A stretch of 64,000 bases of DNA. It comes from Cornus controversa. Taxonomy: Eukaryota > Streptophyta > Magnoliopsida > Cornales > Cornaceae. Shown in pieces: positions 1-12,417 of this stretch (positions are counted from its first letter, which is position 1; every line of letters starts with the position of its first letter). The notes under the pieces were generated by a model that was not told where the DNA came from, made no database searches, and saw nothing but the letters and a program-made list of their open reading frames with translations. The stretch covers positions 87,571,033 to 87,635,032 of the forward strand of contig CM048845.1 in assembly GCA_026545225.1 (NCBI GenBank). The letters run 5' to 3'. Both the position numbers and the translations under genes were made by a program.

Positions 1-166
1 TTTACTTAACTCTGACAAGTGTATCCAAAAATAGAGTTCTATTTGGGAGATGATATTAAAGATTATTTTTATTATTTTCCTTCTTGTTTTGTTTTGTTGT
101 TTTTTTTTGAAAGGTTATTTTCCTTCTTTCTTTCTAACAACTAAAGTGGTGATCAAGAATCTTTAC

Positions 167-3100
167 CTGGCAAAAAGGCAGGAGTTGGAGGAAAGTTTTG
201 ATCACCGTGACCACCGCCCATATTACCGGAGGCTCCAATAACCTGAGCTCCATTGTACATGATAGAGCCCCTTCCACTACCTTGAACACTGCCTTTTCCT
301 TTCCCAACCAAAGCAGTCCTGGATTTACTTGATTCAGGAGGAGATTCCAGTTCCCCAATTTCAAATGAATTTATTGATAGAGCTGCTTTTGGTGGAGAGG
401 AAGCTTGAGATCCACTACCGGGACGCTGCCCCAGCTGTTGTATAGAAGGTTGAACTCTGCTTTGAACAGGACCCCTATTGAGTTGGGTTAGAGGAGAAAC
501 TCTATTAATTTGGTTATGCCGGTTTGCTGGTTGAGAATTCATCTGCCCTGAGGTAGCTAGACCCCTCCCCTGAGCCCTGGGTTGAGTAGCATTGATCAAT
601 GTGGATCCAGAATGTGGCAATTGGAAGTTGGTTGAATGCTTCCCTGCAACTGCAGAGATTGAATCATCAATAGAAAGCTTGTCCATGCCAATAGCATCGG
701 CTACATCCTTTCCTCGCAGTACCGCATTGGATTGTGCCATGGAAAAACCCTCATCCATAATGGAAGGCCGAAAGTTCCGGTTAATGGTTCCCACTGGTAC
801 ATCCCTTTTCTGCGACAAAGTGATTTCCTTATTGGAAGAGCTAGAAGGATAAAATGGAGGAGAGGCAGAATTCAAGCTTGAAGCAAACACATGTTTCCTA
901 GCAGGAATAGAATCAGATTCTAAATTTGATGTAGGTGCAGAAACTCTCCCTGAACTAGCACGTGACATTTTCTCAATTGACTTTCCAGATCTAAGAATTC
1001 AGAAAATACAGAACAAAAATTATTTCACAAATTCTAATGAACCAACATAGACAAAAGAACATCATAAATGTTTAATTGTCTACTCACTGTTTGTTTTGTG
1101 TTGGCAGCATCTCATTGTTGTTCTTTGTTGAAGGTTCGTACCTTCTAGGGCCTCTCCCCCTTACAGTTTTGGGTGCATGGTTCTGATTGTCATTGCTATA
1201 TGCTCTAAACCTGTTTCCTCGCTGATATCCACGGTTTGCACCTCGATTTTTACCACGAGCTCGGTAATTACCTCTAGAAGTCCTCCTACCCTGAAAATAA
1301 ATAATGGTACATATTAGAAGCATAGGCTTTTAAAAGGAAGAAGTCACTTCAGACCCAAAATCATCATTCAGATAGTACATTCCGTAAAACTATTCACCTC
1401 TTCATAATGCCTTTCCTGCAAAGACATTTCCTCAAACTTGTCATGCCCCCATTTCCTGTCATCTTTTGACTCCCACAACTTCCTTCCACCAAGTGTTCGC
1501 CTAAACAAAAATATAATGTGTTACAGCATCACTATGTAGGAAGCACCATACCATGGAAACACTTGAGATAGTTAAAAGAAAAGAAAATGAATCAGAAAAG
1601 AGCATGTATTACAATTATGAATACAGTTAATAAAATTGATAACATGATTTACTGCATGTGTCAGGAAAAAATAAAAATTACTGCATGTAGAACTAGGAAT
1701 TCAATAGATGTTTGTAGCTGGAAGGATACAACATATATTTGTAGCTGGAAGGATTCACAGAAGTGGCTGTAGAAAAACTTGCTGAATGTGTGATGCAATG
1801 GGAAGAGAAGACATATCATCCTTGCCAAAGGGCAAAGTTATCAATCAAGACATGACGGCATCAAGACACCTGAGCACAATTGTTTGCAGAATGTTTGTGA
1901 TAGGAAGAGCACATTTGTTCTTAATTGGGAACAATATCGCTATTGATTTTCTAGAAGTACAAACCAAGAACTCATATTCATTGCACAGGATTTATTACAA
2001 GTAATGTAAAGCTAACGCTTGGGCATCCATCTGTGACAAGAACTTTGCCTATCCATATTTCACAGTTCTGCCATATACCTAATTACTTTGATATATGAGG
2101 ATATACAAAAACAAAAAGAAAGAGAGAAAAAAGTAACACATATGAGTTTAAGTTGTATTGTAACTCAACTCAATCTCAGAAAGCCTTAGTCCCACTACTT
2201 GGGATCTGCAACATTGTAAATAGTAATAAAAGGAAAAAAATTTAAAAATCCTTTTTAGCCTCAAGTCTAGAACGTCTGTGTATGTAATATAGGGTGGAAC
2301 CCGGTTAAAATTTGATTGATTTAGCAACCAGCGTCATCTAGGGCCAAACCATCCTAGGTCAACTCTCAACTTCTAGCTCAAAACCAAAACCCAAACCCGA
2401 ACCAAAGACAATATCACACCACACCAAACTATTCGTAGTTGCAACCGGGTTAGATTTGGTGATTCTCAGACAAGAAAATAGAGAACTATAATTTCAATAA
2501 ATGATTCTTTATAGATTATAACTCCTATTGTTGTTGTTGTTGCTCTTGTTCTTGTTGTTGGAGTAAACAACAAAACATAAATATGGTTTTTATAGACTTA
2601 GAAAAAGCGTATGATAGGGTCCCAAGAGATATAATTTGGTGGGCCCTACAAAGAAAACAAGTCCCCTTACAAATTATAAAAAGTATCCAAGAAATGTATA
2701 TGAATACAAAAACTAAAGTCCATACCACATGCGGTGACACTAATGAGTTTTCCATAAATGTAGGATTGCACCAAGGATCGGTGCTAAGCTCATATCTTTT
2801 TTGCAATAATCTTAGATGACATAACCAAATACTTCCAAAACGAGATTCCATGGTGTATGATGTTCGCCGATGATATCGTGCTTTTAAATACCTTTAAAGA
2901 AAACTTAACAATAAAACTAGAAATGTGGAGAAAGGTGTTAGAATCTAAAGGATTGAAAATTAATCAAACTAAAACCGAGTATATAGAGTGTAAATTTAAC
3001 AAAGATTCAGAAATTGAAAATGTAATGATAACAATTCTAAAACCAAAAGGTTACTCAAAACAACTAATTTCGGCACCTAGTATCGATAATACAAAGTGAT

Positions 3101-6100
3101 GGAGAGATAGATAACGACATAATTAGTAGAATATGTGCGGATTGGACAAAATGGAGGCAAGCTAGTGGGATATTGTGTCATAAAAGGATAACACATAAGC
3201 TAAAAGGGAAATTTTAAAAGACCGTTATTAGACCAACTATGTTGTATGGTGTGAAGTGTTGGGCCCTAAAAAAGGGACAAGAGCAACGTCTTCATGTAGC
3301 GGAAATGAGAATGCTAAAATGAATGATTGGAGTGACTAGAAGAGATAAGGTTCCTAATGAGAGTGAGATAAAAATTAGGTGTAGCACCTATTTGTGAAAA
3401 GATTAGAGAGAGTAGATTGAGATGGATTGGACACGTGTATCAGAGACCTAGTGATGCACCGATGAAGCAAGGAGGACTAGTTGTAATAGAAGGTAAGAGA
3501 CGAAGAGGGCGACCAAAAATAACATGGGATGGAGTTATTAGAAATGACTTTAAAAAATTAAACTTGGTAAGAGAAATGGGCATTAATGGAAAATATTGGA
3601 GAGAGAGAATTCATGTGGCCGACCCCATTCATATAAGACTAAGGCAACAATGATGATGATGAAGTATGCAATGAAAAATTTAAAACTAATTACTAGATTA
3701 ATAAAAGGAAAATTATAAAGAAGTCCTACTTTTCATTTTATAGAACCATCATGGCATATCAGTGAATAAAAATATAGTAGGTCTGTTAATTGATAGGACT
3801 TGACGGTCCTATAAAATGAAGAGTAGGAATTATGTGTAATTCTCCATTAATAAAATTTTTTTGATAAGTAAAGTATTATATAAGGCACTCAACCGGGAGC
3901 GCATTCCACAAAAACTACTAAAGGACCATTTTTTTTTAAAAAATAAAACAATATCATGCATGTATTTGCTAAAGAATAACAAATATTACCACTACAATGA
4001 TATTTACTATCATTTCACCATGGGTTGACACCAACATTATTGTTGTCAAACTTGGAATCTGAACTAAACATCTAAAGGATTACAATACATTATTTTCTGG
4101 AAGGGGTGCATAAAAAAGTGATGCATATTATTTTCTCAAGTATTTTAAAACTATAATGGTTCAGATGTTAAAAAGATCATGCAGAATTAATGTAACGAGA
4201 AACACATAATTATAGCAAATAAACCGGAGTTTGATGGTCATATCTTTTTTTTTTTGGATAGGTAAGTTGTACACACCAACCCATTATTCCCATTTGGGAC
4301 TCGAATTCTCAACCTTCAATCTGGAAGGAGGAGATACCACTTGAGGCTATGCCCTTGGTGGTAATTGATGGTCATGATTGCCTAAATCCAAGTCTGGACA
4401 CTTCTTTTAGGGGTGTCGTGGCAGTGGACACTAGGACACGAAGCGACATGGCCTGAAAACGTGTCCAATGCGCCAAAAGTGTCCTGGAGTTTTTTTTGAC
4501 ATGGACACAACAAGGACATGTTTGAAACATCTTCAAGACACGGCGAATAGTTTTGTAATTATTTTTCTTAGAAGAATGTTACTCCAAATGCAATTTTAAA
4601 ATATATTATGTGTTAATTAGAAAAATAATATAAAATTTTAGAAAACAAAAGTAATAAGCTCCAAATTAGAGATTTCACAATGTGGATAAAATGAGCAAAA
4701 ATTATTTTTATATATAATAATATATTATCTTATTATTTTTTGACGCATCCCTGCTGTATACGTGTTATTTTCTTGAGATTTGTTGTATTGCCATGTCCAT
4801 ATCGTGTCGTACCCATGTCTCATGCCTGTATTTGTGCTTCCTAGCCTAAATCAATTACAATGAATATCTTTTATGTTTTGATTCTTCATTATTAGTAATT
4901 TTCCACATATTCACACTACATTCCAAATATTTCATCCATAAAGCAGTTAAAGCACCACTATTTTTCATGTTTTAACAAGAAAAATGAAGATTCCACAATT
5001 GATCGTGCTTAACTGGAAACTTATAACATGGTATGATAATACACGCAAGTTCCACATCAATATCCCAACTACATGAGATGTTCCTAATGCTAGTAACCCG
5101 CCTTTTTTCTTCTTCGCACTCTTTGGCCCATTCTTTGTCGTAGTAATGTGAATGTTCATAAGAATGAAGTATAATAATTAATCTCATTATTACTCAACTT
5201 AACGTTCGCAAGTATGAAGTCATTATACTTGCGTTCGTAAGCATGTTGAATTCTATTTAAGTTATCCATGAGTGAACTACCAAAATACTGAATGAAGTTG
5301 AAAGGAAGTCTTGGTACAACAATCATTCAAAACTTAGAAGCATCCTCCAACAGTTCAATGACAAGAATGATATCTCATTACTACTCAACTTATTTCCAAT
5401 CCAATATGAAGATATAGAGTGAATATTTAAAGGGATAATTACACTTACCTCCCTTCTAGTTTGGCTTTATAACACTTACCTCCCCTGTGTTTTGGAATAT
5501 AACACTTACCCCCCTCTAGTTTGCACATTGGTAACAAATACCCCATTTTGTCAATCAAATTAACAGTTATTGCTAATATCATCAAAATTTAATCTTAAAA
5601 AGACAATTATACCCTCAAAAATGTTGCAACTGAAGTTGGCGGGTCTCAATTTCAATGACAGCTCCGACATTGGGATAATAGTGGCTAGTGGTTTGGCCGG
5701 AGCTGGGTCTTCTCAGCAATGGTTTCAATGGTGAGTGTTGATGGCGTAGGTGGTGAAGCATAGTGGAGATGGAGTTGGGTGGCGGCTCGGCTAGAGGTGA
5801 TGTCGCTACGGTTGAAGGTCCGAAGTGGGTCTGCTCACAGTGGTGGCTCATAGTGGGGGAAATGAGTTTACACAACTGTTTGGGTGTTACTTGAATAATG
5901 GTGGTGGAGTTAGTGGTTTGGTAGGTCTGATTGGCATTGGGTCTTTTTGGCCGAGGTGATGACGGCAGTGGAGATATAAGTCTTCTAGGTGCGGCAGTGG
6001 AGGTGGTGAGTCTTGGCTTCAATCGCAACTGTGGCATTGGGATGGTAGTGGCTAGTGGTTTGGCTAGAACTGGGTCTTCTCGGCAGTGGTTTCAATGGTG

Positions 6101-8639
6101 ATTGTTGATGGTACATGTGGTGGGTGGTGGCTCTTCTGGAGGTAATGTTGCTATAGTTGAAGGTCCGAAGTGGGTCTGCTCAAAATGGTGGCTCATAGTG
6201 GGGTATAATTGTCCTTTTAAGATTAAATTTTGATGATATTAGCAATAACCGTTAGTTTGATTAACAAAAGGGGGTATTTGTTACCAATGTGCAAACTAGA
6301 GGGGGGTAAGTGTTATATTCCAAAACACAGGGGAGGTAAGTGTTATAAAGCCAAACTAGAAGGGAAGTAAGTGTAATTATCCCATATTTAAAAAACATGA
6401 TATTTACTTCAATTTTGTACATTGATGCAACTAATCCTTCAAATTTCCAAATGAACATATTCTTCTCACAACTACCTACTGTTTGCTTTTTTGATGTTTC
6501 ATGAAATATCCTAACTTTACTGAAACACACAATTCATCCAGTTCGATACGCTACTTAATAGGTGAGATACTTCTTTTTGTTTTTTGATAAATAAATCCTG
6601 CAACATTGACTTTTAGAACGTCCTACATTTTGTGCAAAGTATCTTATCGTGCAAGCACTGGGCCTAAGGACAAAATGAATGGACCAAAACCCCTCTATCA
6701 AAAGAGTGGGGGAGGGGGAAGCAACGCTGAACTCTCTCCTCAAAAACTTTTGAACTTTCAACTATTTATACAAATTTTAATTGCTGCTGATGTTCAATTT
6801 TTATTTTTATTTTCTAATTGTGCCTTTAGTGAAGTCATATTTGCTCCAACTACCAGTTCAGTCCAAATGTAAGAGGGGTGAAAACCCATTCCATTTTCTA
6901 TCTTAGGATTAAGCCCCAAAGTACTCCTTATGCCGAGCCTAGAGAGCAAAGAAGCTAGCGTCACAAAACATTACAATACTTTTATGCTTTGCAGTTAACC
7001 GTGGTGCCAGTGGGTGGGTGAGAGTGTCGTTGAAAGCTACTTATTTCATATTTGACACAATTTATAATATTGAAGTTCAAAGAAACTAAAGGAGGTATCA
7101 TTATTCTATCCCTTGCTGCTAAAAAAAAGAAGCATGTATTGCAATTAAACCCACTTGTTCATCCAAAAACATTTCTGACTAGATTTCAATATAAATTTAT
7201 CATGGGGATGCAAAAAAATGGCATGGAATAGATAATGAAAGCTATTACCGACGCAATTAATGTGGAATATCACATAACTGATTTGGTGCTCATAATCATC
7301 AGATGACCAATACACAATGTACCACACAAATCACTCCAATTTCCACTGTGATTTAGGAGATAACCCGTGCTATTTGAATTAATATAGCCACAGCTTATCA
7401 TGTAAAATAATCAGCAGAAAATTCTTAAACAATTGAGTCAGGATTTCATTCACTTTAATGTTTTAATGACCTTTTTTCCATAAGCAATGATTTAATGACC
7501 ATTATTTGCACGTGTAACACAAAATATTGTTCCAATCATACATTTCAGGCAAAAAAAGTGTTCACATTTCCAAAAAAGAGGAAGAGGTAAAACCTGTTAT
7601 TTAAAGTGAATCAAGTGATAGAGCGAAAGCTGTCTGGGTTATACAATCAATAGAATCATTGTGTTTCGCTCAACAAAAGTTATGCTTTTCTTAAGAACTT
7701 TATCCTACATACCTTACCATCAGTGAACCTTATTCACATGTATACCAGAGAGAAGTATCCACTCAACACATTATTCAATAAAATTAACTTAAAATTAAAC
7801 AATAAGGTGACCCGAGCTTGATATTACGAAAAGGAAAAATTACAACCCTTGCAATTCTTCATGATAATGATAAGTAACAATTAAATACAAGAAGAGTAAT
7901 GGGAAGTAATTAATCAAAAGAAGCCATTCTAAGAGGCACAAAAGGGTGTATAGCCAAGCATTTGACTTCCCAATTTCTCCTTATCACTTTTTCCTACTCT
8001 CACATGTCAAGAATATATTATAGTTAAATGCAACCAAATTAAATTTTTGTATCACCCAAAAAAAAAAAAAATTGAATGGCAGTACCTGTTTCTACCACCA
8101 GCACTGTCCCGAAATCGGTCGTCGTGCATGTAGAACGCACCAGCCGTTGGCACGGCAAACGGTTCATTCTCTTTTTTTCCCTCTTCCACCAGGTTCCCCC
8201 CCTCAACCTCCTCTAACTCTCCAGCAGATCTCTCCCCTTCCCTATCCAATTGATTCGCCATCATTGCCGCTGCTACAGCCACATCCTCAACCACTTCGCC
8301 ACCTCCCACGCCATCTTCGACACCCTTTTCCTCATACTCCTCTTCTTCCACTTCCTCCACCTCCTCCTCCTCTTCATACATCCCCTCCGCCTCCTCTTCC
8401 TCCAATTCTTCGTCGTCATCATCATACTCCGCCGCTGCACCTTGACCATCAGATTCACCGTCCGACCCAATCCCAACACTAGAATCAATCCTTCCCCGCG
8501 TCTTCTCTCCCCTCTCTCTCTCGTCCCCCTCTCCTTCCTCCTCATCATCGCTCGCTTCCCTCCTCCGCATCGTCAGCGACAGCTTCGCCTCCTCCGGATC
8601 ACTCTCGTACTCCACCTCTTCCTCCTCAACACCCGCCAT
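167..8639 (-). CDS. MLN51: MLN51/Barentsz (CASC3)-like exon junction complex protein, 5' part; runs off the left edge
   Basis: Core exon junction complex subunit that clamps eIF4A-III on spliced mRNA (family knowledge). Exons on the minus strand are 8639-8086, 1500-1398, 1290-1088 and 990-167. All visible introns are GT-AG, phases agree across each junction, and the last visible donor (CAG/GTAAAG) shows that the gene continues off the window. About 561 residues are in view. Residues 1-155 are extremely Glu/Asp-rich. The SELOR (Btz) domain follows at about 160-225, with PTAGAFYMHDDR at 164-175, RTLGGRKLWESKDDRKWGHD at 186-205 and FEEM just after. Then come an Arg/Gly-rich stretch (RGNYRARGKNRG) and a low-complexity Ser/Pro/Gln tail. 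The start ATG (8639) is the first Met, has G at +4, and gives the usual plant N-terminus MAGVEEEEVEYES. The first intron (1501-8085) is unusually long and TE-filled. I am sure of the family; the 3' end is not visible. Confidence 0.9.
2581..3662 (+). mobile_element. LINE (non-LTR) retrotransposon fragment, reverse transcriptase and 3' end, degenerate
   Basis: Broken reading frames match plant LINE reverse transcriptases. At 2583 there is FIDLEKAYDRVPRDIIWWAL, followed by a GLHQGSVLSSYLF motif and, in the next piece (2857-3099), the catalytic FADD box (MMFADDIVLL). Then come ESKGLKINQTKTEYIECKF and the terminal RMRWIGHV/GRPKITWDGVI region (3417-3653). The 3' end finishes in an (ATG)n-like run near 3650. 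Frameshifts and stops separate the pieces and the 5' end is missing, so it is dead. It lies antisense to the host gene in intron 1. Confidence 0.85.
4242..4364 (-). mobile_element. tRNA-derived SINE
   Basis: On the minus strand it reads GGGCATAGCCTCAAGTGG (A-box-like), then GAATTCGAGTCCC (B-box-like), then GGGTTGGTGTGTAC, and ends in an A-run (T-run on + at about 4245-4255). It is flanked by a perfect 11-bp direct repeat, TTGATGGTCAT, at 4231-4241 and 4365-4375, the expected target-site duplication. About 123 bp, in MLN51 intron 1. Confidence 0.8.
4389..4843. mobile_element. MULE-type non-autonomous DNA element (455 bp)
   Basis: It is bounded by a perfect 9-bp direct repeat, GCCTAAATC (4380-4388 and 4844-4852), the size made by Mutator-like transposases. 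The ends carry GACAC-rich imperfect inverted sequence (AGGACACGAAGCGACATGG on the left; ACGACACGATATGGACATGG on the complement of the right end). The interior is AT-rich and non-coding. Classification rests on TSD length plus the inverted ends. Confidence 0.6.
5432..6383. mobile_element. MULE-type element with about 181-bp terminal inverted repeats
   Basis: The left terminal repeat (5432-5612, starting GGGATAATTACACTTACC) is mirrored by the right one (6203-6383, ending GTAAGTGTAATTATCCC). A perfect 9-bp TSD, ATATTTAAA, flanks it at 5423-5431 and 6384-6392. The interior is more GC-rich than its surroundings and contains a diverged direct duplication: about 5667-5859 and 6034-6203 share TAGTGGCTAGTGGTTTGGC and GAAGGTCCGAAGTGGGTCTG. 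No transposase is present. A 140-codon minus-strand frame (5615-6037) spans the interior but matches nothing I know. Confidence 0.88.
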
Positions 8640-8950
8640 CGATTCAGTAACCTCTCGGAGAATTCACAAGAAAACCACAAAAAAACGAAACTTTTTAACC
8701 AATCACACCAATTTGCACAAAATCGAAACACTACGTTGAAGACGGAGCTCAATTAGATCGCGAATTAAGTATTGTAGTTGCGATCTGTAGAGTTAGGTTA
8801 GGATTTGAGAAACCCTAGATATTGCAGGTGTGGAAAGTAGAGAAGACGATGATATAGTTTTTCTTTTTCTTTTCTTTTTTTTTTTTTCCAACGATATATA
8901 TGTAGAGAAGGAAGACGTATTGATAAAGGAGTGTGAGATCGGAACGACTT
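8640..8950 (-). promoter_or_regulatory. 5' leader and promoter region of the MLN51-like gene
   Basis: Immediately upstream of the ATG. An AAACCCTAG motif (telo-box-like on the + strand, about 8811-8819) lies about 175 bp upstream of the start, as in many plant translation and RNA-processing genes. A TATATAT run at about 8895-8902 could act as a TATA element. The transcription start cannot be placed from sequence alone. A pyrimidine/purine-biased tract lies at 8858-8888. Confidence 0.5.
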
Positions 8951-9360
8951 TGGAGTTGGAACTCTCTCAATAGTCAATACTGTAATTTTTGTGAGGGTAT
9001 TTTGGGATATTTAAGATGTGTCAAGGTAACTTTTTTACTTTGATTGGTCTCCATGTCTGATATGTAGAGGGACAGTCCTACAATATGGGGATTTCCATTC
9101 CAGCAAATGACATCATAGGGACATAATTCAAAATGGACTCGCAAAAAAGTGGCTTCAATCTCCGCGGTAAGTAAATATTCTCCCCCACTCAGTATTTTTT
9201 GTATTTTTGTCATGTTATTAAAATGTGTGATACAGAGTTATCTAATATTATTCATTTTAGTAACGTGAAGTATTAGTGATTGGTATCTCCAGTGTAATAG
9301 CATATGTCACCACTTATTGTAACCAAACATCGTCACTGAAGAAACAGAAATATTTTTTTC
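8951..9360. other. Intergenic, no gene seen
   Basis: AT-rich sequence between the MLN51 promoter and the truncated end of Copia B. No recognisable coding or repeat signal. The Copia B boundary at about 9360 is approximate. Confidence 0.5.
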
Positions 9361-9521
9361 TTTATTTGAATTTCTTTTAATTTGAGAATTTTTAGATTTG
9401 TTTCAATTATTCGATTTTCTAGCATGAACCTTATTCTTACCAAAAGAATTATACACATGAAAATCAGGATTAGAATGTTTTTTTCTTCCTATAATAATAG
9501 TATTGACTATATCCATTCTTA

Positions 9522-9704
9522 CTACAAAAAAAGTATAATAGTATCATTGGACACATTATCAGCATGCAAAGATTCAATTTGAAGCCTAGATTTGGGTGTA
9601 GACAAATTCAAGTTCTTGAGTTTAACAAAGACAGTTTGACCCTTAGATGATGACCCAACATAACCTAATATAGTTTTACCTCCTACAGACTTACCACTAA
9701 TCAT
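9522..9704 (-). pseudogene. Copia B gag, C-terminal remnant
   Basis: A 60-codon minus-strand frame that continues the gag polyprotein of Copia B across the Copia C insertion, of the GKS...KTILGYVGS type common before the protease in plant Copia gag. Frameshifted at both ends. Confidence 0.5.
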
Positions 9705-9814
9705 GCAAGTTTAATCTACTTAAAAGTAAATGCAATCAATTTTTCTTGTGATTTTTTCAATTCAGGCTCAAGAAAATTAATTTTACCAACAAGAAATTCT
9801 CTATCAGACATAAT

Positions 9815-11021
9815 TGTGAGTTACGTGGTGCGAAAACGGTTCAGTTAATTTAGAGTGAGATGCTGATATTTAGACCCAGAAGGTGTTAATAGGTTTTCTT
9901 GCCCAATTTTTATGATTGATTAATTACCCATAATAATTAATAATTAAATATCCAAACTATTCACAAATAAATAAAACAAGTAAGAAACCAATCCACTGTC
10001 TCGAAGCAAAGTACAACAAACTATGTCTCAGACTTACACTCCTTCCACTTTGATAAGAACTTGATGCGGAACACCTTAGGCTTACAATAGTGACTTCAGA
10101 TCCAACTACTGCAGGCTTCCGACTAACATCACAATTCTTCGAAGGGTAGTTAAAAGAACAAAAATACTCTGCAAGTATTTCGTTCCCTTCGTAGTAATCA
10201 TTTCTCTTCCTCTTCAAATAAAATCTTTGCAGTTTCAAGGAACCACATCTGCTGCTCTTGATCAAACTGTATAGACTGATGATGTCTTGAAGATTTCGTT
10301 GATCAGATGAAAAAGAACATCACAACTTAAACACTTCGTATGTGTGTGGTCTCAAAAATAAAATCAATGAAAATTTTCTTTCATAAATCTCTCTTTTAGC
10401 TCCAAATATATATTCTTGTTTCTAACAATTAAATCATTGAGTCTTCCTTAGGTTGAAGCATAAAGAGGTATTTGTAAGGTTTAGAGTCCTTAGTATACTT
10501 GAAAAACAAGTTTAAAATATCTAAGGAAAGTTTTAGATAAATCTGGGCTGACTAGGAAAGAATTCAGATCAAAAAGGAAATTTTCGTGAGTATCAGCTAA
10601 GTAGAACCGGTCCTGATTTTTTGAGACCGGTGAGACTTTTGCAGAATCGTAGAATTTCCAATATTCCGAAAAAAGTCAAACCGATCCTAATTTTTGGTGA
10701 TCGGTGGGACTTTTAGGACATGCTGAATTTTGAAAGTCCTGAGAAAAGTTGGATCGGTCCTCATATATGGGGACCGGTGGGACTTTTGAAAATTTCAGTT
10801 TTTACATTTAAAGCATATTTTCTAAGTCCTAAGCCCACCAAACTTCAAAACACAGTGTCCTCATTCACATACCTGTACTAAGTGATGTCCTCATCAAATC
10901 CACGGTATTGAGACACCTGTTGTTCAACTTTGAAGATTGCAACACAAGATCAACTAAAAATTACAACTCGATCAACATGTTTTGACATTGAAATTAGCCA
11001 ATTAAAATTATATATCTCACA
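9815..11021 (-). repeat. 3' LTR of Copia C
   Basis: 1207 bp. It aligns throughout with 14493-15786. It contains three tandem-like units (about 10605-10790), each with a short ACCGGTCCT-type palindrome, a spacer of about 10 bases, and a mirrored GACCGGT followed by GGGACTTTT. Confidence 0.85.
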
Positions 11022-11033
11022 ATCTCCCCATTT
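11022..11033 (-). promoter_or_regulatory. Polypurine tract of Copia C
   Basis: Reads AAATGGGGAGAT on the minus strand, directly upstream of the 3' LTR, where plus-strand DNA synthesis is primed. Confidence 0.75.
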
Positions 11034-11636
11034 GACAATTTCGTGACAAAATCAACCTAGTTAATATGTAATCTACCCCACAGCAAAAAAAATAAATTAC
11101 AATTGGCAAAAACATAAAAACACAACTGAGCTAAACTAAGCATTTACGTTGATCTTGAGTTTGTGACAAATATGAAGAACACCTATATTCAGCAAATACG
11201 ATGAACCTCGATACTCTACAAAATAACACTCAAAAAGACCTTTGTGAAAGCTTAATAAAAAAAATAAACATAAGCATAATTAAAACTACTAATCATGTAA
11301 TGCCAATGCATATGTAAATGCACAGTGTTTATGCAAGCTCTCTCATCTCCCCCTTAATGATAAATGACTAGACAACTCACCCTAAAATTGAAAGTCACAA
11401 AAGTCATAAAATCTCTCTAATAAAACAATAAAATCTTTCCAACAAACTCCTAAATCTCTCCCCCCTTCTGTCACAAATTGACAAGGGACTGAAAAGATAC
11501 AAAAAAACTAAGGAGAAAGCTATCAATCATATAGAATTTGTATATGTAACTAATAGAAGATATTGACTCCACAAAATTATATGAACACAACAAACTAAAA
11601 TCAAAGCTTAATCAATTAGTTTTATACACTTAGTAA

Positions 11637-11850
11637 GGCATTGTTTGGATTGACTTTTGAAAAATGGCTTTCAGCTTTTCATGCTCAAAAGTCATTTTGG
11701 AAAGTGTTTGAATTGGTAAGACAAAAGAGTTTTGGAGTCCAAAAAGAGCATTTAAAGGAAGCTGGTGGATATCAACTTCCTCATTTAGCTTCTGTTTTTT
11801 TTTTCTTTTGCGTAAAAGTCGAAGCAAAATCTCTGCCAAACAGGGCCTAA
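11637..11850. mobile_element. hAT-like MITE inside Copia C
   Basis: Short insertion with inverted ends GGCATTGTTTGG (about 11637) and CCAAACAGGGCC (about 11838-11849), the type seen in many plant hAT-like MITEs. I cannot see a clean 8-bp TSD, so the boundaries are approximate. Confidence 0.5.
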
Positions 11851-11898
11851 GTGTAGTAAAATCACCAAATTTTTTTATAAGCCAAAATATTCCTTTTG

Positions 11899-12411
11899 TC
11901 AATCATTCACATCTCTAGACAATATTTCAATGACATTACATTGAGAAATCAAACAATCAACATGTGCACATACATTTAAATTTTCTTTTTCATTCCTCGC
12001 ACATAGATATTCGGTGGCTTTCACTCTTACGAGTAGGGGTGACAATTTAGGTTTGCAGGTCGTGTCGAGACAGGGGTATTCTAATAAATGGGTTATGCCA
12101 GACATTGGGACTTCCTTTTGTGGTGCAGGATTTTCTATAGGTGCATGTGTATCATCAATTACATCCACAACTTCATCATTACCTACATGCTCACCTAAAT
12201 CCTCAGTTTCTCCCTCATTCTCTTTTTCAACCTCTTTTTCACTAGGTTCACTCTCAGGTAACCCTAAGATGTTTATACCCTTTTCTTCCTCAGGTTGATC
12301 ATGTATCTCCTTAGGCCTTGAATCATCAATCACAACATTAATAGACTCCATTACAACTTTAGTGCAAAGATTATACACCCTATACACCCGACTATTCAAA
12401 GCATACCCCAA
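11899..12411 (-). pseudogene. Copia C pol: post-integrase linker
   Basis: 170-codon frame beginning MGYALNSRVYRVYN and containing VVMESINVVIDD, the conserved stretch between integrase and reverse transcriptase in plant Copia polyproteins. An acidic Glu-rich linker follows. The reverse transcriptase expected next is absent. Confidence 0.7.
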
Positions 12412-12417
12412 AAAGTA

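Larger units (their letters stand above)
1501..8085 (-). other. First intron of the MLN51-like gene, 6.6 kb, TE-rich
   Basis: The donor is at 8085/8084 (AACAG/GTACTG) and the acceptor is TTTAG at 1502-1501. The intron holds a LINE fragment, a SINE and two MULE-type elements, listed separately. Around 2158-2215 there is a short stretch resembling the reverse complement of a plant LINE 3' tail (an AACTCAACTCA run, then CCTTAGTCCCACTA), followed by a GTT-rich run at 2525-2562. I recognise no gene in 1501-2580, 3663-4230, 4853-5422 or 6393-8085, which are AT-rich intron sequence. Confidence 0.85.

Noticed and set aside
5615-6037. 140-codon minus-strand frame inside the MULE
   Set aside because: Low-complexity Pro/Thr/Ser text spanning a duplicated non-coding interior; no recognisable domain. 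Kept only as part of the element.
8072-8756. Long + strand open frames (136 and 168 codons) rich in Pro, His and Leu
   Set aside because: They are the antisense of the Glu/Asp-rich first exon of the MLN51-like gene; repetitive GAG/GAA codons keep the complement open.
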